Assembly (NCBI GenBank): GCA_026929865.2
Contig: CM049404.1
Span: 6,777,001-6,841,000, forward strand
Length of the DNA: 64,000 nucleotides
Direction: 5' to 3'
Source of the DNA: Hyperoplus lanceolatus
Taxonomy: Eukaryota; Chordata; Actinopteri; Uranoscopiformes; Ammodytidae
Shown here: positions 21,376 to 33,614 of the stretch, in pieces
Numbering within the stretch: position 1 is the first letter of the stretch
Layout of the letters: every line of letters begins with the position of its first letter
Made by a program: the position numbers and the translations under genes
Notes under the pieces: generated by a model
Databases searched by the model: none
The model's input: the letters and a program-made list of their open reading frames with translations, nothing else
Told to the model about the DNA's origin: nothing

Positions 21376-22297
21376 AGAGAGAATGGGGTAAGTAGGCACA
21401 CTTTTTACTCTAGTGAGAATTGCTTATCACCTAAACATCTTTCAATAGTCATTCCTACATTAAATTGAAGCTTAAGGTGTTGGCTTGAAATGTGTACCCC
21501 TCACTTTTTCTATCTTATTGTAATAAAGAAGAAATTAATCATCAAAGACCCCATCAAGGGGTCGGTTGTCAAACACTATGGGGTTGTTTTTCACAATGTT
21601 ATCTTAATGGGAATAATCTTAAAAAGAAGGCAAGAAAGTAGAACTAAATTTGAAAGTTTAATTGCATTGTCAAGTTGACAAATAGGCCTACATAACTTAC
21701 TGTAGCCTTGGCAGCTGGTCTAGTTTGGGATGCACTGGGTTGTTTTGATTTTGTTGCCGTTTGTTCTTTTGCATGCTAGCTGCCTTTTCCTGCTCTACTC
21801 TTTCCTTCTCTGGGGTGTCAGTGAGGAAACAGCTTGACAATTTATTTTGTTATTGGGTTCCTTTCCTGGCTGCAGCCTTGAGATAACATGTGACAACCAA
21901 CCCCCCAAAAAATGTGACGACCAACCCCAAATTGAATTTCTTGCTAGCATCAAGGCCAACAACCATCTGACAATTAATTAGCTTGCTAACCACAATCTAA
22001 ACTATAGTTTACCCTTCACACTTTGTATGGGTAACAAGTGTTTTGTTATAAACCCATTGTGTAAAAGCCTAGAAGAAAAATACTGAGGAGCTAAATATTT
22101 TCAATTTGACATGAAAAACACAAACAGTCGTCTCACCTCAAATTCAGCAGTCTAACTCCAAGGAAGACTATGTAGGTGACCTCTGATCTCAATTCTGGAT
22201 ATTTACATACCAAAATTTCACAGACAGCGCCTTCTGGTTCAGAGATATAACGATTGTGACAACCAACCCATGTGACAAATTACCCCGTTCTCCCCTA
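21376..22297. mobile_element. TA-flanked MITE, copy 1
   Basis: Same sequence and orientation as 34,984-35,931. The left end is eroded (GAGAATGGGG), the right end intact. It lacks about 26 nt present in copy 2 near the first CCAACCCC motif. Confidence 0.75.
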
Positions 22298-22943
22298 CCA
22301 GTATCAGCAGAGGGGTAATACTACCAAGCGAAATAAACGGATGAGCCAAGTCTGTTGAGTCTAAAGCCAGAGTTGTCAGTATTACGAAAGGTGGCTCTCT
22401 TTTTACCTGGTTTGATCACAGTGGTAAAAGAGGCTGCATGGCAAACCTGCTACAACCAGTTTTTGTTCAGAGTTTGAAATTAAGTTGGCTCTTAAAACGA
22501 TGCCCTTTAAGGAAATAGGCTTGGAAATCATGGACCTGCCCAATTAAATGGTGTAGTGTTTTGATCCGCTGAGTCAAGTAGTTTAATGTTTACTTGCTTT
22601 ACAATGTCATGTTATGCACTGAGGGAACGATCGGTTAAATAAATTAATCAATTTAAAACTGTTTCTGACATCATTCCACTGTCTCCGTATTTGCAGCAAC
22701 CATATTGTTTTCAGATCTGTTTTCTGCTTTTCTATAATTATTCATATTGACAAACTGTTCCTCTTAAGTACAGTATCTCACAAAAGTGAGTACACCCCTC
22801 ACATTTCTTCACATTTTTCTTTATATCTTTCCATGGGACAACATTGAAGAAATGACACTTTGATACAATGTAAAGTAGTCAGTGTACAGCTTGTATAACA
22901 GTGTAAATTTACTGTCCCCTCAAAATAACTCGACACACAGCCA

Positions 22944-23324
22944 TTAATGTCTAAACTGCTGGCAACAAAAGTGAGTACACCCCTTAGAAAAAATGTACAA
23001 ATCGGGCCCAAAGTGTAAATATTTTGTGTGGCCACCATTATTTTCTATCACTGCCTTAACCCTCTTGGGCATGTAGTTCACTAGAGCTTCACAGGTTGCA
23101 ACTGGAACCCTCTTCCACCCATTTATGACAGCATCACAGAGCTGGTGGGTATTAAAGACCTTGCGCTCCTCCAACTTCTGTTTGAGGATGCCCCAAAGAT
23201 GCTCAATAGGGTTTAGGTCTGGAGACATGCTTGGCCAGGCCATAACCTTTACCCTCAGCTTTTTTAGCAAGCCACTGGTCGTCTTGGAGGTGTGTTTGGG
23301 GTCGTTATCATGTTGCAATACCAC
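22944..23324 (-). pseudogene. Tc1-like transposase, C-terminal third (left arm)
   Basis: QHDNDPKHTSKT holds the second catalytic Asp, and SPDLNPIEHLWGILKQ holds the closing Glu of the DD34E triad. A complete transposase is about 340 aa; this is the last third only. It runs opposite to the transposase piece in the right half of the same element. Confidence 0.85.
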
Positions 23325-23349
23325 CCTGCGGCCCAGTTTACGAAGGTTG

Positions 23350-24150
23350 AGTGCACGTGGTCAGCGTCGTACACAGAGGTTGGCTTTGGAAAATAGACGT
23401 ATGAGTGCTGCCAGCATTGCTGAAGGGCTTGAAGGGGTGGGGGGTCAACCTGTCAGTGCTCAGACCATACGCCGCACTCTGCATCATACTGGTCTGCATG
23501 GCTGTCATCCCAGAAGGAAGCCTATTCTAAAGATGATGCACAAGAAACCCCACAAAAAGTTTGCTGAAGACAAACAGACTACGGACATGGATTACTGCAA
23601 CCATGTCCTGTGGTCTGATGAGACCAAAATACATTTATTTGGTTCAGATGGTGTTAAGAGTGTGGAGCGGCAACCAGGTGAGGAGTACAAAGACAAGTGT
23701 GTCTTGCCTAGAGTCAAGCATGGTGGTTGGAGTGTCATGGTCTGGGGCTGCTGAGTGCTGCCAGCACTGGGGATCTACGTTCATTGAATTCTAACATGTA
23801 CTGTGACATACTGAAGCAGAGCATGATCCCCTCCCTTCATAAACTGGGCCGCAGGGCAGTACTGCAACATGATAACGACCCCAAACACACCTCCGAATGA
23901 CCACTGGCTTGCTAAAGAAGCTGAGGGTAAAGGTTATGGACTGGCCAGCATGTCTCCAGTCTTAAACCCTATTGAGCATCTTTTGGGCATCCTCAAACGG
24001 GAGATGGAGGAGCGCAAGGACTCTAATATCCACCAGCTCCTTGATGTCGTCATGAATGGGTAGAAGAGGGTTCCAGTTGCAACCTGTGAAGCTCTAGTGA
24101 ACTGCATGCCCAAGAGGGTTAAGGCAGTGATAGAAAATAATGATGGCAAA
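23350..24150 (+). pseudogene. Tc1-like transposase, middle and C-terminal part with stops
   Basis: QTIRRTLHHTGLHGC, then the first catalytic Asp in WSDETKIHLFGSD and HGGWSVMVWGC. A TGA follows at about 23751, and further stops and frame changes interrupt the C-terminal part (SPVLNPIEHLLGIL). Non-functional. Confidence 0.8.
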
Positions 24151-24721
24151 ACAAAATATTGACACTTTGGGCCCAATTTGGAAATTTTTTCTTAGGGGTG
24201 TACTCACTTTTGTTGCCAACACTTTAGACATTAATGGCTGTGTGTCGAGTTATTTTGAGGGGACAGTAACTTTACACTGTTATACAAGCTGTACACTGAC
24301 TACTTTACATTGTATCAAAGTGTCATTTATTCAGTGTTGTCGCATGGAAAGATATAATGAAATATTTGAAGAAATGTTAGGGGTGTACTCACTTTTGTGA
24401 GATACTGTAAATTAAGCGGCACACTTATTTTTACTGAGCTGCTTGCAATCAGTCAATTTTTAACAAATATCTTTGACTTTGCTCTAATATGCTGCATGGC
24501 ACCTGTGTGAGACCTCTTATAGAGAGGTGTGTACCTTTTTCTTTGTACAAAATGCGAACATTAAAAAAAAACGTTTGCCTTTTCATTATGAACTATTGAG
24601 TAAAGACTGATGAGGGGAACAATAATATTTCAATGATTTTAGTGTAAGGCTGCAACAGTACACTGAGCACTGTACAATAAAAGTGCCTCATACTTTCCCT
24701 TTTGTAGCCTAACTCTGATCT

Positions 24722-25731
24722 AAGGATGTATTCACACCAGGAAAGTCCGCTAGTTCACTTGGTTTATTTCGATTTTTTTTGGTGTGGTCCACTTTTACAT
24801 TGCCCACATTTGCAAGTGAACCAGCATACCGAAGCAAAACCACACCTGAGGTGAGGTAATTAATTTATTGGACAGACATTCTGGGGCGGGGAAAAGCAGG
24901 AAGCACAACGTGAAAACTCCCAAAAGATAAACAATTGTGGAAATATTCCATACTGCGATTATGTTAAGTGATTTGGTGCCATCAGCAAACAACTGTGCGT
25001 CATTAACACCTGTAGGCTATGAACTGCGAGTCAATTACGTTGTTCATAGAGAGAGAGAGGACGAGTGGGGTAAAACTACTGCCTGATTAATATGATGTTC
25101 TAAATAATAATAATAAATCCGTGTAAAACTCAGCGTGAGCCTGTTGGCGATTTGCTGGAGACGCTCCCGTCTCCTTCCTCTGATCGCTGAACACACTAGC
25201 CTCGTTTGAGTAGGAGCCGTCTTGCTCAGACCCACGCAATTATGAAGCGCGTCTTGCTGAGCGCACAGCAAAAATGTTGCAAAAATGCTGTGAGCTCAGC
25301 AAGACGCGCGTCATAATTGCGCAGGTCTGAGCCAGACGGCTCCTACTCAAACGAGGCTAGTGTTTTTACGCATCCTGTCTATCAAATGTGATAGGCCTAT
25401 GGCCTATTGCCTCGGGTTCCCAGTCAAACCACACCTAATTTTTTCAACAATGGCAACAACAACAGCACTTTTCCAACACGGTGCTTCCATTTGGGTCGGA
25501 TCGAGTCCGGCCAAATTCTAACTACAAACGGACTGCAGTAGAGTGCGTTTGGAAGGACCTGTTCAGCTGGTTCTCTGTGCGCTTGTTTGCCCCCCGGAGT
25601 GCGATTGCTGTATTCACACCTGCCTGAAAGATGCGAACCGAAGGCGGAAGTGCACCTGAGTTTGTTTCAGGCGAACTACTCACGGCAGGTGACACTTTAT
25701 AACTATGGTGCCAAACTAGATGTGAATAAGG
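24722..25731 (-). mobile_element. Old dispersed DNA element, copy B
   Basis: Inverted relative to copy A and lacking its CAG-flanked insertion. Starts GGATGTATTCACACC; the right end is near GATGTGAATAAGGACC. It carries its own insertion, a 169-bp hairpin at 25,194-25,362. The ends are only roughly inverted. Confidence 0.6.
25194..25362. repeat. 169-bp near-perfect hairpin (foldback)
   Basis: CACTAGCCTCGTTTGAGTAG at the left and its complement at the right; arms of about 75-80 bp with few mismatches enclose a short AT-rich loop. It interrupts copy B. Confidence 0.85.
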
Positions 25732-26747
25732 ACCATCTGTCTGTATGTGCAGTGAATTGAGTATAGGCACTGAAGGCCATTTCCTATAGGTTATTATATG
25801 AAAGTAAATAAGTGAAAAGACATTTGGGGGACCTTTTTCTCCCCATGCCAGAGCTCTTGATTTAAGGTCCTTCTTATGTCTTAGAGTTTGAATCTGCGTG
25901 TTATTAGAACAGGTGTAAAAGCGAATGTAACAATGACTGGCCGGATGACTTGGAGAGTAAGTAGACTCCCAGAGACTTGACTTTAACTCTGACGGACCAT
26001 CAGCTTACATGCACGCTGCATACAATGGGACTCCTCACACTGATATCGCTCCGCCTCCGCATCATTAATCACATTACAACAGTATACATGCGCGGCACTA
26101 TACTACATCTCCCTTTCTTACAGTTAAAGTTACACTTCACAGTTGCTGTAATACACACTTTATAAACTGGACACTGTTTCATTACCAACTCAGTTAACTT
26201 GTAAACATACCAATAAATGAAGTTATCACTTGTATGCGTATGGATATTCTTGAACTTTTCTGGTGCTGTTTTGTAGAGTGACAGGGTGCAGAGTTCAGTG
26301 TGCTCCTTTGGGCACAGCAGACTGAAGCACTGAACTGGAGCTTGGTAGGGGGCTCCTGAGCACATACCTGTCACATGTGTGATTCTCAGGATGAGCAGGG
26401 TGTTTGTAGCACATGTTTCACTGTTTCTACAGTTCTTTCAGCTAGTAGTCCATTGGACTGTGCATAGCCTGGGCTGGAATGAGTGAGTTTAATGCCCCAT
26501 GATGCTGCAAAGTTTCTTATTTCTAGACAAATGGAACGTGGTCACTCTCACCAACTCATACATTGGATCGGGCATCAGTGTCAAAGGTAGAGCTGGAGCC
26601 TCCATCATAGTCCGGTGGTCTCTTGTTTCCTTTTTCCTTCCTGTATCCTTAAGTTTACGATTTTCTCTATGTTTGCCGAACTGAGTGAAATGAATTGTGT
26701 TTTGTGCTGGAATCCTTTTCTATAATAAATATTTCGCCATTGTAAAA

Positions 26748-27262
26748 GAAACACAAATAGTTACAAACCAAGCCATAGTAGTGAAGCAGCACTGTGACAG
26801 CTGACACATGTGATGGGTGCATCTGAGGCGTTCTGTGAATCTGCAGTAAACAGTGTTGTTTCAGTCAACTCATCGCTATGTTAAAGCCTCCCACACTCCC
26901 TCCTACTTCCCAGTAACAGCGACCAGTCAAACCATTACAGAAGCTGTTTGAAATGATCAAATCTCTCTGGGCGAAACTTATAAGGCTGTTGCTCCTTCAC
27001 ATATGTCACCCGTCTGTTTCGCTCCAACATCTTTCTGTGTGCTGTGTTTGGGTCCAGGGTTCACAGACATCTGATAGAAAGAACAAAACACAATACAGCA
27101 GTACATACTGGATATAGTCAGTATTTGCTATGTGTATAGTCACCTATGTGGCAGTTATTCAAATGAACGGTTATACTCTGCACAAGTACAGTTTGTATGT
27201 GATGTAAAGGCCCATAGCAAATGATCAGGCACAAATCAGTGACTCCCGAAAGGACTGCGATT
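26748..27262 (-). pseudogene. Degenerate copy of the NLR B30.2 exon, its 3' flank and intron
   Basis: Read on the minus strand it has the same acceptor (TTCTATCAG), the same start (ATG.CTGTGAAC), and the same HPERF region (here RPERFDHFKQLL) as the NLR last exon, and matches also the intron beyond the acceptor (to about 27262) and the 3' flank. A 4-nt deletion near the start and others break the frame, and roughly 210 nt matching 10,100-10,312 are missing. No LRR or NACHT copy accompanies it. It is a fragmentary paralogue left by local duplication. Confidence 0.75.
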
Positions 27263-27856
27263 GGAAGATGTGCTTCAGTTAGATTAGCTTTCATGTCATG
27301 TAACAATTCCCACCTGAAATACAGTATTATTTATTCAGACTAAACATAATTTGTCTATAAGGGAATGCATGTCTGAGAAGTAGGACTAGATAATGTTCTT
27401 GTGCTCTCTTACTTGTATTTATTTTATTTAACTTTATTATTATTACGTCATACCAAACTTTATTTGAGACCCATTTAAACTATTGTAATGTCATATGGTG
27501 TAACACATTTACCAGCCATTTAAAAAACACTACAGACTTTACAGAAGAAAATCGTACGTGCCTAAACCTGGTCAAAGACTAATGCTCCTACTCCTTCTCT
27601 GTTTCGTCACCTTGGTCAGATACTCACAGAGTTTAGTGTTTATCAATCATGCCTGCTTGATGTTGCAGGTTATGGTGAACTGGTGGGGAACCCAGACAGT
27701 GTGGGACTTACTGCTATGGAGCCCATGGAGTTGGTTGTGAGTGTATATTGCACTAGCTGCTGAAGAAATTGGATAGCACTGCACAGCCTAGTGGTCTGAC
27801 AGCAGAGTTTGGGAGGCCTTTTCAGCTTCCCTATCCATCTATCTATTTATGCTCGA

Positions 27857-27990
27857 TGGTGTTTTGTCCCCTCAATGGAGCCTTCAAGGCAGCGCTGCCT
27901 GGAAGGCCCTATTCCTTACCATTACCCTAACCGTTACCGCAGGCTGCCTTGAAGGCTGCGGTAAGGGTCCGTTTGGGGGACAAAACACCA
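27857..27990. mobile_element. Small inverted-repeat element in a (CTAT)n array
   Basis: TGGTGTTTTGTCCCC at the left and GGGGGACAAAACACCA at the right, with GCCTTCAAGGCAGC and GCTGCCTTGAAGGC pairing inside. CTATCCATCTATCTAT occurs on both sides, so it seems inserted into the tetranucleotide array. Confidence 0.65.
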
Positions 27991-28001
27991 AACACCTCTA
28001 T

Positions 28002-28120
<119 letters not shown>

Positions 28121-28289
28121 AACAGTTATTATAACATCATAAATTACATAATCTGTACCAGGTCTGCCACACGTACCATGTGACACGATACACATCCTCA
28201 TTCAAATGTATTGGATGTCTATAGTGTTACCCAGTGGCATCATGTGGTTGATCTCAATAAAAAATCCATCAACATTCTAATGAAACTGT

Positions 28290-28338
<49 letters not shown>

Positions 28339-29035
28339 TTTTATTGGCAGACTCATGGTCCATATACACCACACATAATAAATATAGCCATAAACACAAG
28401 AATATATTAAAAAGAGAGATCACAACAGAGATTTGTACCAGAGCTTCCATAAGGAAGACTGGTATCGCACACAACTACATGCAGGATTCACCAGCATCTG
28501 CACAAGACTGTTCTTGCAATCGTTTAGGCGGATAATAAATCTGTACATTATGTGTCTCAAGAGAGCTTCAAAGGTGTAAACATTAATACTGCAGAACAAT
28601 TGACTGGCACTAGTAGATCTGGGTTTTTTCAACAGGATCCTCATGGCATCGTTATAGGCCACTCGAAGTTTCTGTAAACTTGCTCTCTTGTACTTACACC
28701 ACAATGAAGCGGTATACAAGGGAGTACAATAGGTTCTAAACAGTTTGATTTTAACATCATCAGAGCACATATGAAATTTTCTAGCCAGAGTATTTGCTTG
28801 GGCATAAAGCATGCAACACTGGCAATAAATATCATCATCATCCCTCAGCTGATCTGTGATAAAATGCCCCAGATATTTGGTTTTACAACTTGCATTTAAC
28901 TTCTGGCCAGACAAATAAAAATCGGGAAATGTCAAACATTGTAACTCAATGGCCACTAGGGAGCAGTGCAGGCAAACACAACAGCAGGGATCCATGCAAT
29001 GTATTCTGTGCACTCCTTAGCCACAGGAGCCACAT
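28290..29035 (-). mobile_element. Non-LTR retrotransposon fragment, C-terminal reverse transcriptase region
   Basis: On the minus strand the open frame reads KYLGHFITDQLRDDDDI, ARKFHMCSDDVKIKLFRTYC, LYTASLWCKYK and VAYNDAMRILLKKPR, the region after the RT active site in fish jockey/CR1-type LINEs. The YADD motif and everything 5' are absent, so it is a 5'-truncated insertion. A (GAT)n tract (28,291-28,338) forms its 3' tail. Confidence 0.75.
28291..28338. repeat. (ATC)n microsatellite
   Basis: About 16 ATC units; on the minus strand it is the (GAT)n tail of the LINE fragment. Confidence 0.9.
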
Positions 29036-29443
29036 AGTTTGTCCTCAGCTTGGATTTTTTAAAAGTTACTTTTTACCATTATATTAGCACACATATATTC
29101 TATTGTAATAAGTCATCTTTATTTTGAATATAACATCATGCTTTATGTTTGTTTGTATGCAAGTATGGTAAAAGGAACTTATTTTGGTGTTAAAGTACTG
29201 TAACTTAGTAGCTAACTGAACTGAGGTGATACCAGCTGTTCAGTCAATGTGTCAAAAAAAATTCAGGTTGTCTTCACTTACTGGATGGATCCATCACACC
29301 ACTATTTCACCTGTCGCTCTGTCTTTCATCCATTGCCCGACATACAACTGCTTCAATGCCTTTGGCTTTGTTTTGACCAAAACCTGACCCTATCTCTTAG
29401 TGCAACAGCTTCTGCCATGTTTACCTGTACAGACATTGTGCCC

Positions 29444-29445
<2 letters not shown>

Positions 29446-29475
<30 letters not shown>
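29446..29475. repeat. (TG)n microsatellite
   Basis: About 15 units. Confidence 0.9.
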
Positions 29476-29478
<3 letters not shown>

Positions 29479-29957
29479 CCTGTAAATGATCCCTGCCTGA
29501 ATGGGGAAGTTTCCATAGTTGTGTTTATAGGGGCCCAAAATCTCTTTTTTTCAAAATGCGGAAAAAAACCTGAAAGAGTTGGCGAAAGAAGGAGAGAGGG
29601 AGAGAGAGAAGAAGAAAAAGAACACCCGCTAAGGCTCACAGATTTTCCCCTGCCGGTCATCAAAAAAGTCTTAGTAACTCCCAAACAGTTCAATCATTGT
29701 TTTGACAACAGTGGCTCCCCCACACATTCCAACAGTAGCCGTTGGGCCTGGACTACTGTTGACTGGTCTGTCTGGCATTTAGGTTTTCATTAATGATTTT
29801 GCTGAATTTGTTGCTTAACATTTAGCTGCCTTTGTTTGATAGTCACTCCTGGATAGAACAGTTGGCTCATCATACACCGTGACATTGGCCAGCAACCCTC
29901 CGCCCCCAAAAAGACAAACAAGGGAAGGTTATTTTAAGTATTTATTTTGGTAGGCCT

Positions 29958-30048
29958 ATTTTTTGATTTTTTATTAGACCGTTTGGGAGAGACAGAGATG
30001 AATTGGGGCAGAGGAGGGGAAATTACATGCAGAGAACAAACCCAGGCC
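29958..30048 (-). mobile_element. tRNA-derived SINE body fragment
   Basis: The complement of the SINE body (AGAGACAGAGATGAATTGGG, then ACATGCAGAGAAC) with its T-rich side at 29,958-29,975. The tRNA head is gone. Confidence 0.55.
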
Positions 30049-30653
30049 AAGGGGAAGGTTATTTAACGCTGGCCGAAAAATTGTAACTCCATTCACGAAA
30101 AAATAAATCTTTTGTTCACCCACTTATCTGATGTGTTTCTTATACAACGCTTCCCATTCTTTTTTTGCTATCATCATGGCAACGCTGAATCAAATCACAC
30201 GTCAGAATTACTTGTGCCAGTTCCAGACAGGAAATAGGCTCCTCATTCCTGGGTTTGACATTTCCGTGAATGAAGACATACAGAAAATATGTCTTCGCTT
30301 GATTTGATCCAATTTCTATGACCACTTCTGGATGGCTAACGTGTCACAAGCCTCTGTTAGTAACTCCAATAATAAAGAGAGACTTTTTTTCAACGCTGCA
30401 ATAATTAAAATGACGGTCAGATGTTGATGCCCATTTTTTTTTATACCAAAACTAAAGAGACAAATGCATTTCAGCTCTATGTACACATACTTATATAACT
30501 GTGCTGATGGCATAGCTCTTGATCTGGCCTATATTGAGTTTATTAAATATTTTGATAAATGTACTATATCTCTCATCTGCCAGCTGTTTAACTAAACACA
30601 CATGGGGCCTTGGGAGGGAGATGGATAGACATACATTATTGTACTATGAATAG

Positions 30654-30655
<2 letters not shown>

Positions 30656-30724
<69 letters not shown>
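30656..30724. repeat. (GT)n microsatellite
   Basis: About 34 uninterrupted units. Confidence 0.95.
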
Positions 30725-30727
<3 letters not shown>

Positions 30728-31196
30728 AAGGCAATGTGTCAACAGTACTCTTTATGGGTGGAACATTTCCCACATTTCCCAGAGTGGTTGTGCCTCTGTC
30801 ATTTTTTCCCCTGTGCTCTTTTTTCCCCCAAACTGAATTTACTGCAGCAGAGGGCTGTCAGACGCACAGGCCCGGAAACCTCACTCAGATGAACCTAGAA
30901 TAAACTCACTTCTCTGAGTGAGTAATAGGGGATTTATAAATGGTGTGCTGTTGGCGACAATGTCATTGCCTCCTAATTAAATTCTACTCTGACACTTTCA
31001 ACGCCAGCTCACATAGAAGGTTTCTATCATCAGCTTGTATGTATTAAGACCCTTACACTACTTATTATACCTAGTGTAGTGATGATAATAAAACAAAGAT
31101 ATGCTGATGTGTTAAATGTTATGGGTCAATGTATGCAACACCTGCTGTCCCCACACACTGTGGTCTGTGTACTCTTAGTAAACACAATGGTTTAAT

Positions 31197-31270
<74 letters not shown>

Positions 31271-31310
31271 CTTTATTTATAATACAGAACCTTATGCTGT
31301 TGCAGTTCTT
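31197..31310 (-). mobile_element. LINE 3' tail with (TTAC)n
   Basis: On the minus strand TATAAATAAAGCTTAC leads into about 18 TTAC units (31,197-31,270). The same TATAAATA...TTAC tail ends the LINE at 34,755-36,001. Confidence 0.55.
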
Positions 31311-31633
31311 TTTTAAAGGGTGCACCAATCTGCATTTTATTTTAGATCAGGCAACGGGATAGGACTCCCTACCCAGTGTCAAACCCACAGAGAATTATCA
31401 TCCGTCTGTGTGGTTCACACCTTTTAATGCTTGGGTGAATTTCAGGTCATTGTTTTGGCAATTAGGCCCCACAACTTTACTGTACTCTTGTTAGCCCTGT
31501 GTCCAGCTGTTTATAGTAATAGCCTATACTTCTGATAAACCCATGATGTGCAACCTGCCTGATACTAAACGACCGAAGAAATTAAAATAATGGATAGGAT
31601 ATAGGATATAGGATATTTATATAGCGCTTTATT

Positions 31634-33614
31634 CAGTGTTGGGAATAACGCCGTTTAAAATAACGGCGTTAGGTAACGCCGTTCTTTTTTCAGTAACGGG
31701 GTAATCTAACTAATTACTTTTTCCGTCGTTACAACGCTGTTATCGTTACTGAACGTTAAATGCGGTGCGTTACTATGAATTGATTGAATAAACTGTGTAA
31801 TCCGAACGCACCCCTGGCTCCATACTGCTAGTGAGGAGACCGGTGTGTTTTAAGTTGTGTTTTATTCAGTGTGGATGACATTATAACTGTCAGTTAGCGC
31901 CGTCACGTCAGTCAGCCGGAGCGCCTGTTTAGTGAAGTTTCTTTTTCTTTTTCTCTCTGTTGTGTGAGCCTGCACTTTGCCGCAGTAATTACCTATCAAT
32001 CCACGGCAGAGCCGGCCCGAGGCATAAGCGAACTAAGCGGCCGCTTAGGGCCCCCGACTGCCTGGGGGGCCCCTAAAAAAAAAAAAAAATTTATTTTTTT
32101 TATTTTTTTAGTTTGTGTGTTTGATATTAACATCATACTATGGAAATGTGAGTTATCATACAAAAAAATGAATACAATGTTTTGGTCTAGATAATTAATA
32201 GCCTAAAAATGTAATTAGTTCATCTCGGAGGAAATCCGAAATTATCTGATCATGTCACGTTCACATCCATGCACAGTGTGTATTGAGTTTATTTAAAAAC
32301 AATTGGAAATGGGGCTGCCCTCAGTTGCCCATGCACTGTGTATAGTCTATAGCCTATGTCAGCCTTGTCTGTGGAAAAAAAGATACAGTAGCTGGATAAC
32401 AGAGTTCTTCTGCTTCGTTCCTCACACTGCATTTAAATGCATTCACTATATTACAGAGAAATATGTCCCGTAAAAGAAAAAGAGCTCCAAGCCCAACCCA
32501 TAATATTTTATTTTATATTAATATTTTTATGGAAAATCCATGTGTCCTTCTTCAATAGCTTCTAATTCATCTGACCCAGTGTCTCCAAATTATTTGTTCA
32601 CACAAGATTTCTCAGATTTAGCTTCTTAATGTTCCTCTCAAAGTGCACCAGATTCATGCATTTCACTTTAAAAAGGTTAAAAAAATCTCCCGGGGGGGCA
32701 TACCCCCGGACCCCCCTAAGAGGGTCTGAATCTCGGCTGTCTAATATTTTCACGCAGCCGCACAGTGGAGGCACTAGCAGAAAACACTGGGTGTGTGAAT
32801 GATATTTAACAAAGATCTATAGTTTCAGCAGCGCTAACATTGGAGAGGGGCCCTCAATCATATTTCGCTTAGGGCCCCCTGAAGGCTTGGGCCGGCTCTG
32901 ATCCACGGTCGAAACGTGCCCTCCCTGAGTTTGTTTGCATCGCCCTTGTGAGTAAGTGCATGGAGTTTTCCCATCTCTATAAGTTATAATTTATGCACGT
33001 TATTAAACGGCCGCGATTCGCCGGTTGAAACAGCTGTTTAGCGTGTCATCACAAGCCGAATATTGCTACTGTTCTTTTCCTGGGATCTGTATGCTGCTGT
33101 GCATGTTAAAGAAGGAAATAAACATAGGATAAATCCTTACTCCTCCTCTCATCGTCTCATGCTTCATAGTCTGACGTTTTTGGCCTTAAGTAGTGTTTTA
33201 TTATTTAGGCTACTATAGTGGTTTTAGCCGACACCCCTGAAGTGAATCCAGTGATATAGCAGATCAGCACGGTACATTCAGCAGTTTCCTCTACTACTTT
33301 TATTGAGAACAAAATACTTGAAGTGCAGGATAAACCTCTTGCTGTCTATTGATGTGCAATACACATTGAAGGTTATGTAGCCTACAAGTAGGCCTGCCTG
33401 TTTGTTCTACTCATTTCAACTGACTTGTGAAAACTGCTCAGAAAAATCAATTTTTTTGACATTTAGCAACTTTTTTTTTACGCAAATAGTTACTTTCCCT
33501 GTTAACTAATTACTTCTATTATAAAGTAATTCAGTTACTAACTCAGTTACTTTTTGGAACAAGTAGTGAGTAACTATAACTAATTACTTTTTTAAAGTAA
33601 CGTTCCCAACACTG
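31634..33614. mobile_element. hAT-like element, outer (1,981 bp)
   Basis: Ends CAGTGTTGGGAA and TTCCCAACACTG with a perfect 8-bp target duplication GCTTTATT (31,626-31,633 and 33,615-33,622). Subterminal regions are rich in AACGCCGTT and TAACTAATTACTTT repeats. No hAT transposase is readable. A second hAT-like element is inserted inside. Confidence 0.85.
32007..32900. mobile_element. hAT-like element, inner (894 bp)
   Basis: Ends CAGAGCCGGCCC and GGGCCGGCTCTG with a perfect 8-bp duplication ATCCACGG (31,999-32,006 and 32,901-32,908). Subterminal GCTTAGGGCCCCC occurs at both ends. Non-coding. Confidence 0.88.

Larger units (their letters stand above)
22771..24408. mobile_element. Palindromic Tc1-like chimera
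   Basis: Flanked by TA (22769-22770 and 24409-24410). Outer ends CAGTATCTCACAAAAGTGAG and its complement are perfect. The left arm (22771 to about 23347) is the inverted 3' part of a Tc1-like element, coding on the minus strand MVLQHDNDPKHTSKT...SPDLNPIEHLWG. The right arm (about 23833-24408) repeats the same 3' part on the plus strand. Between them the plus strand carries the earlier transposase region (RRMSAASIAEGL, VLWSDETKIHLFGSDG, VMVWGC), ending in a stop. The transposase N-terminal DNA-binding region and the original 5' end are missing, and both ends are 3' ends. Tc1 transposases are DD34E cut-and-paste enzymes; this copy cannot make one. Confidence 0.85.
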
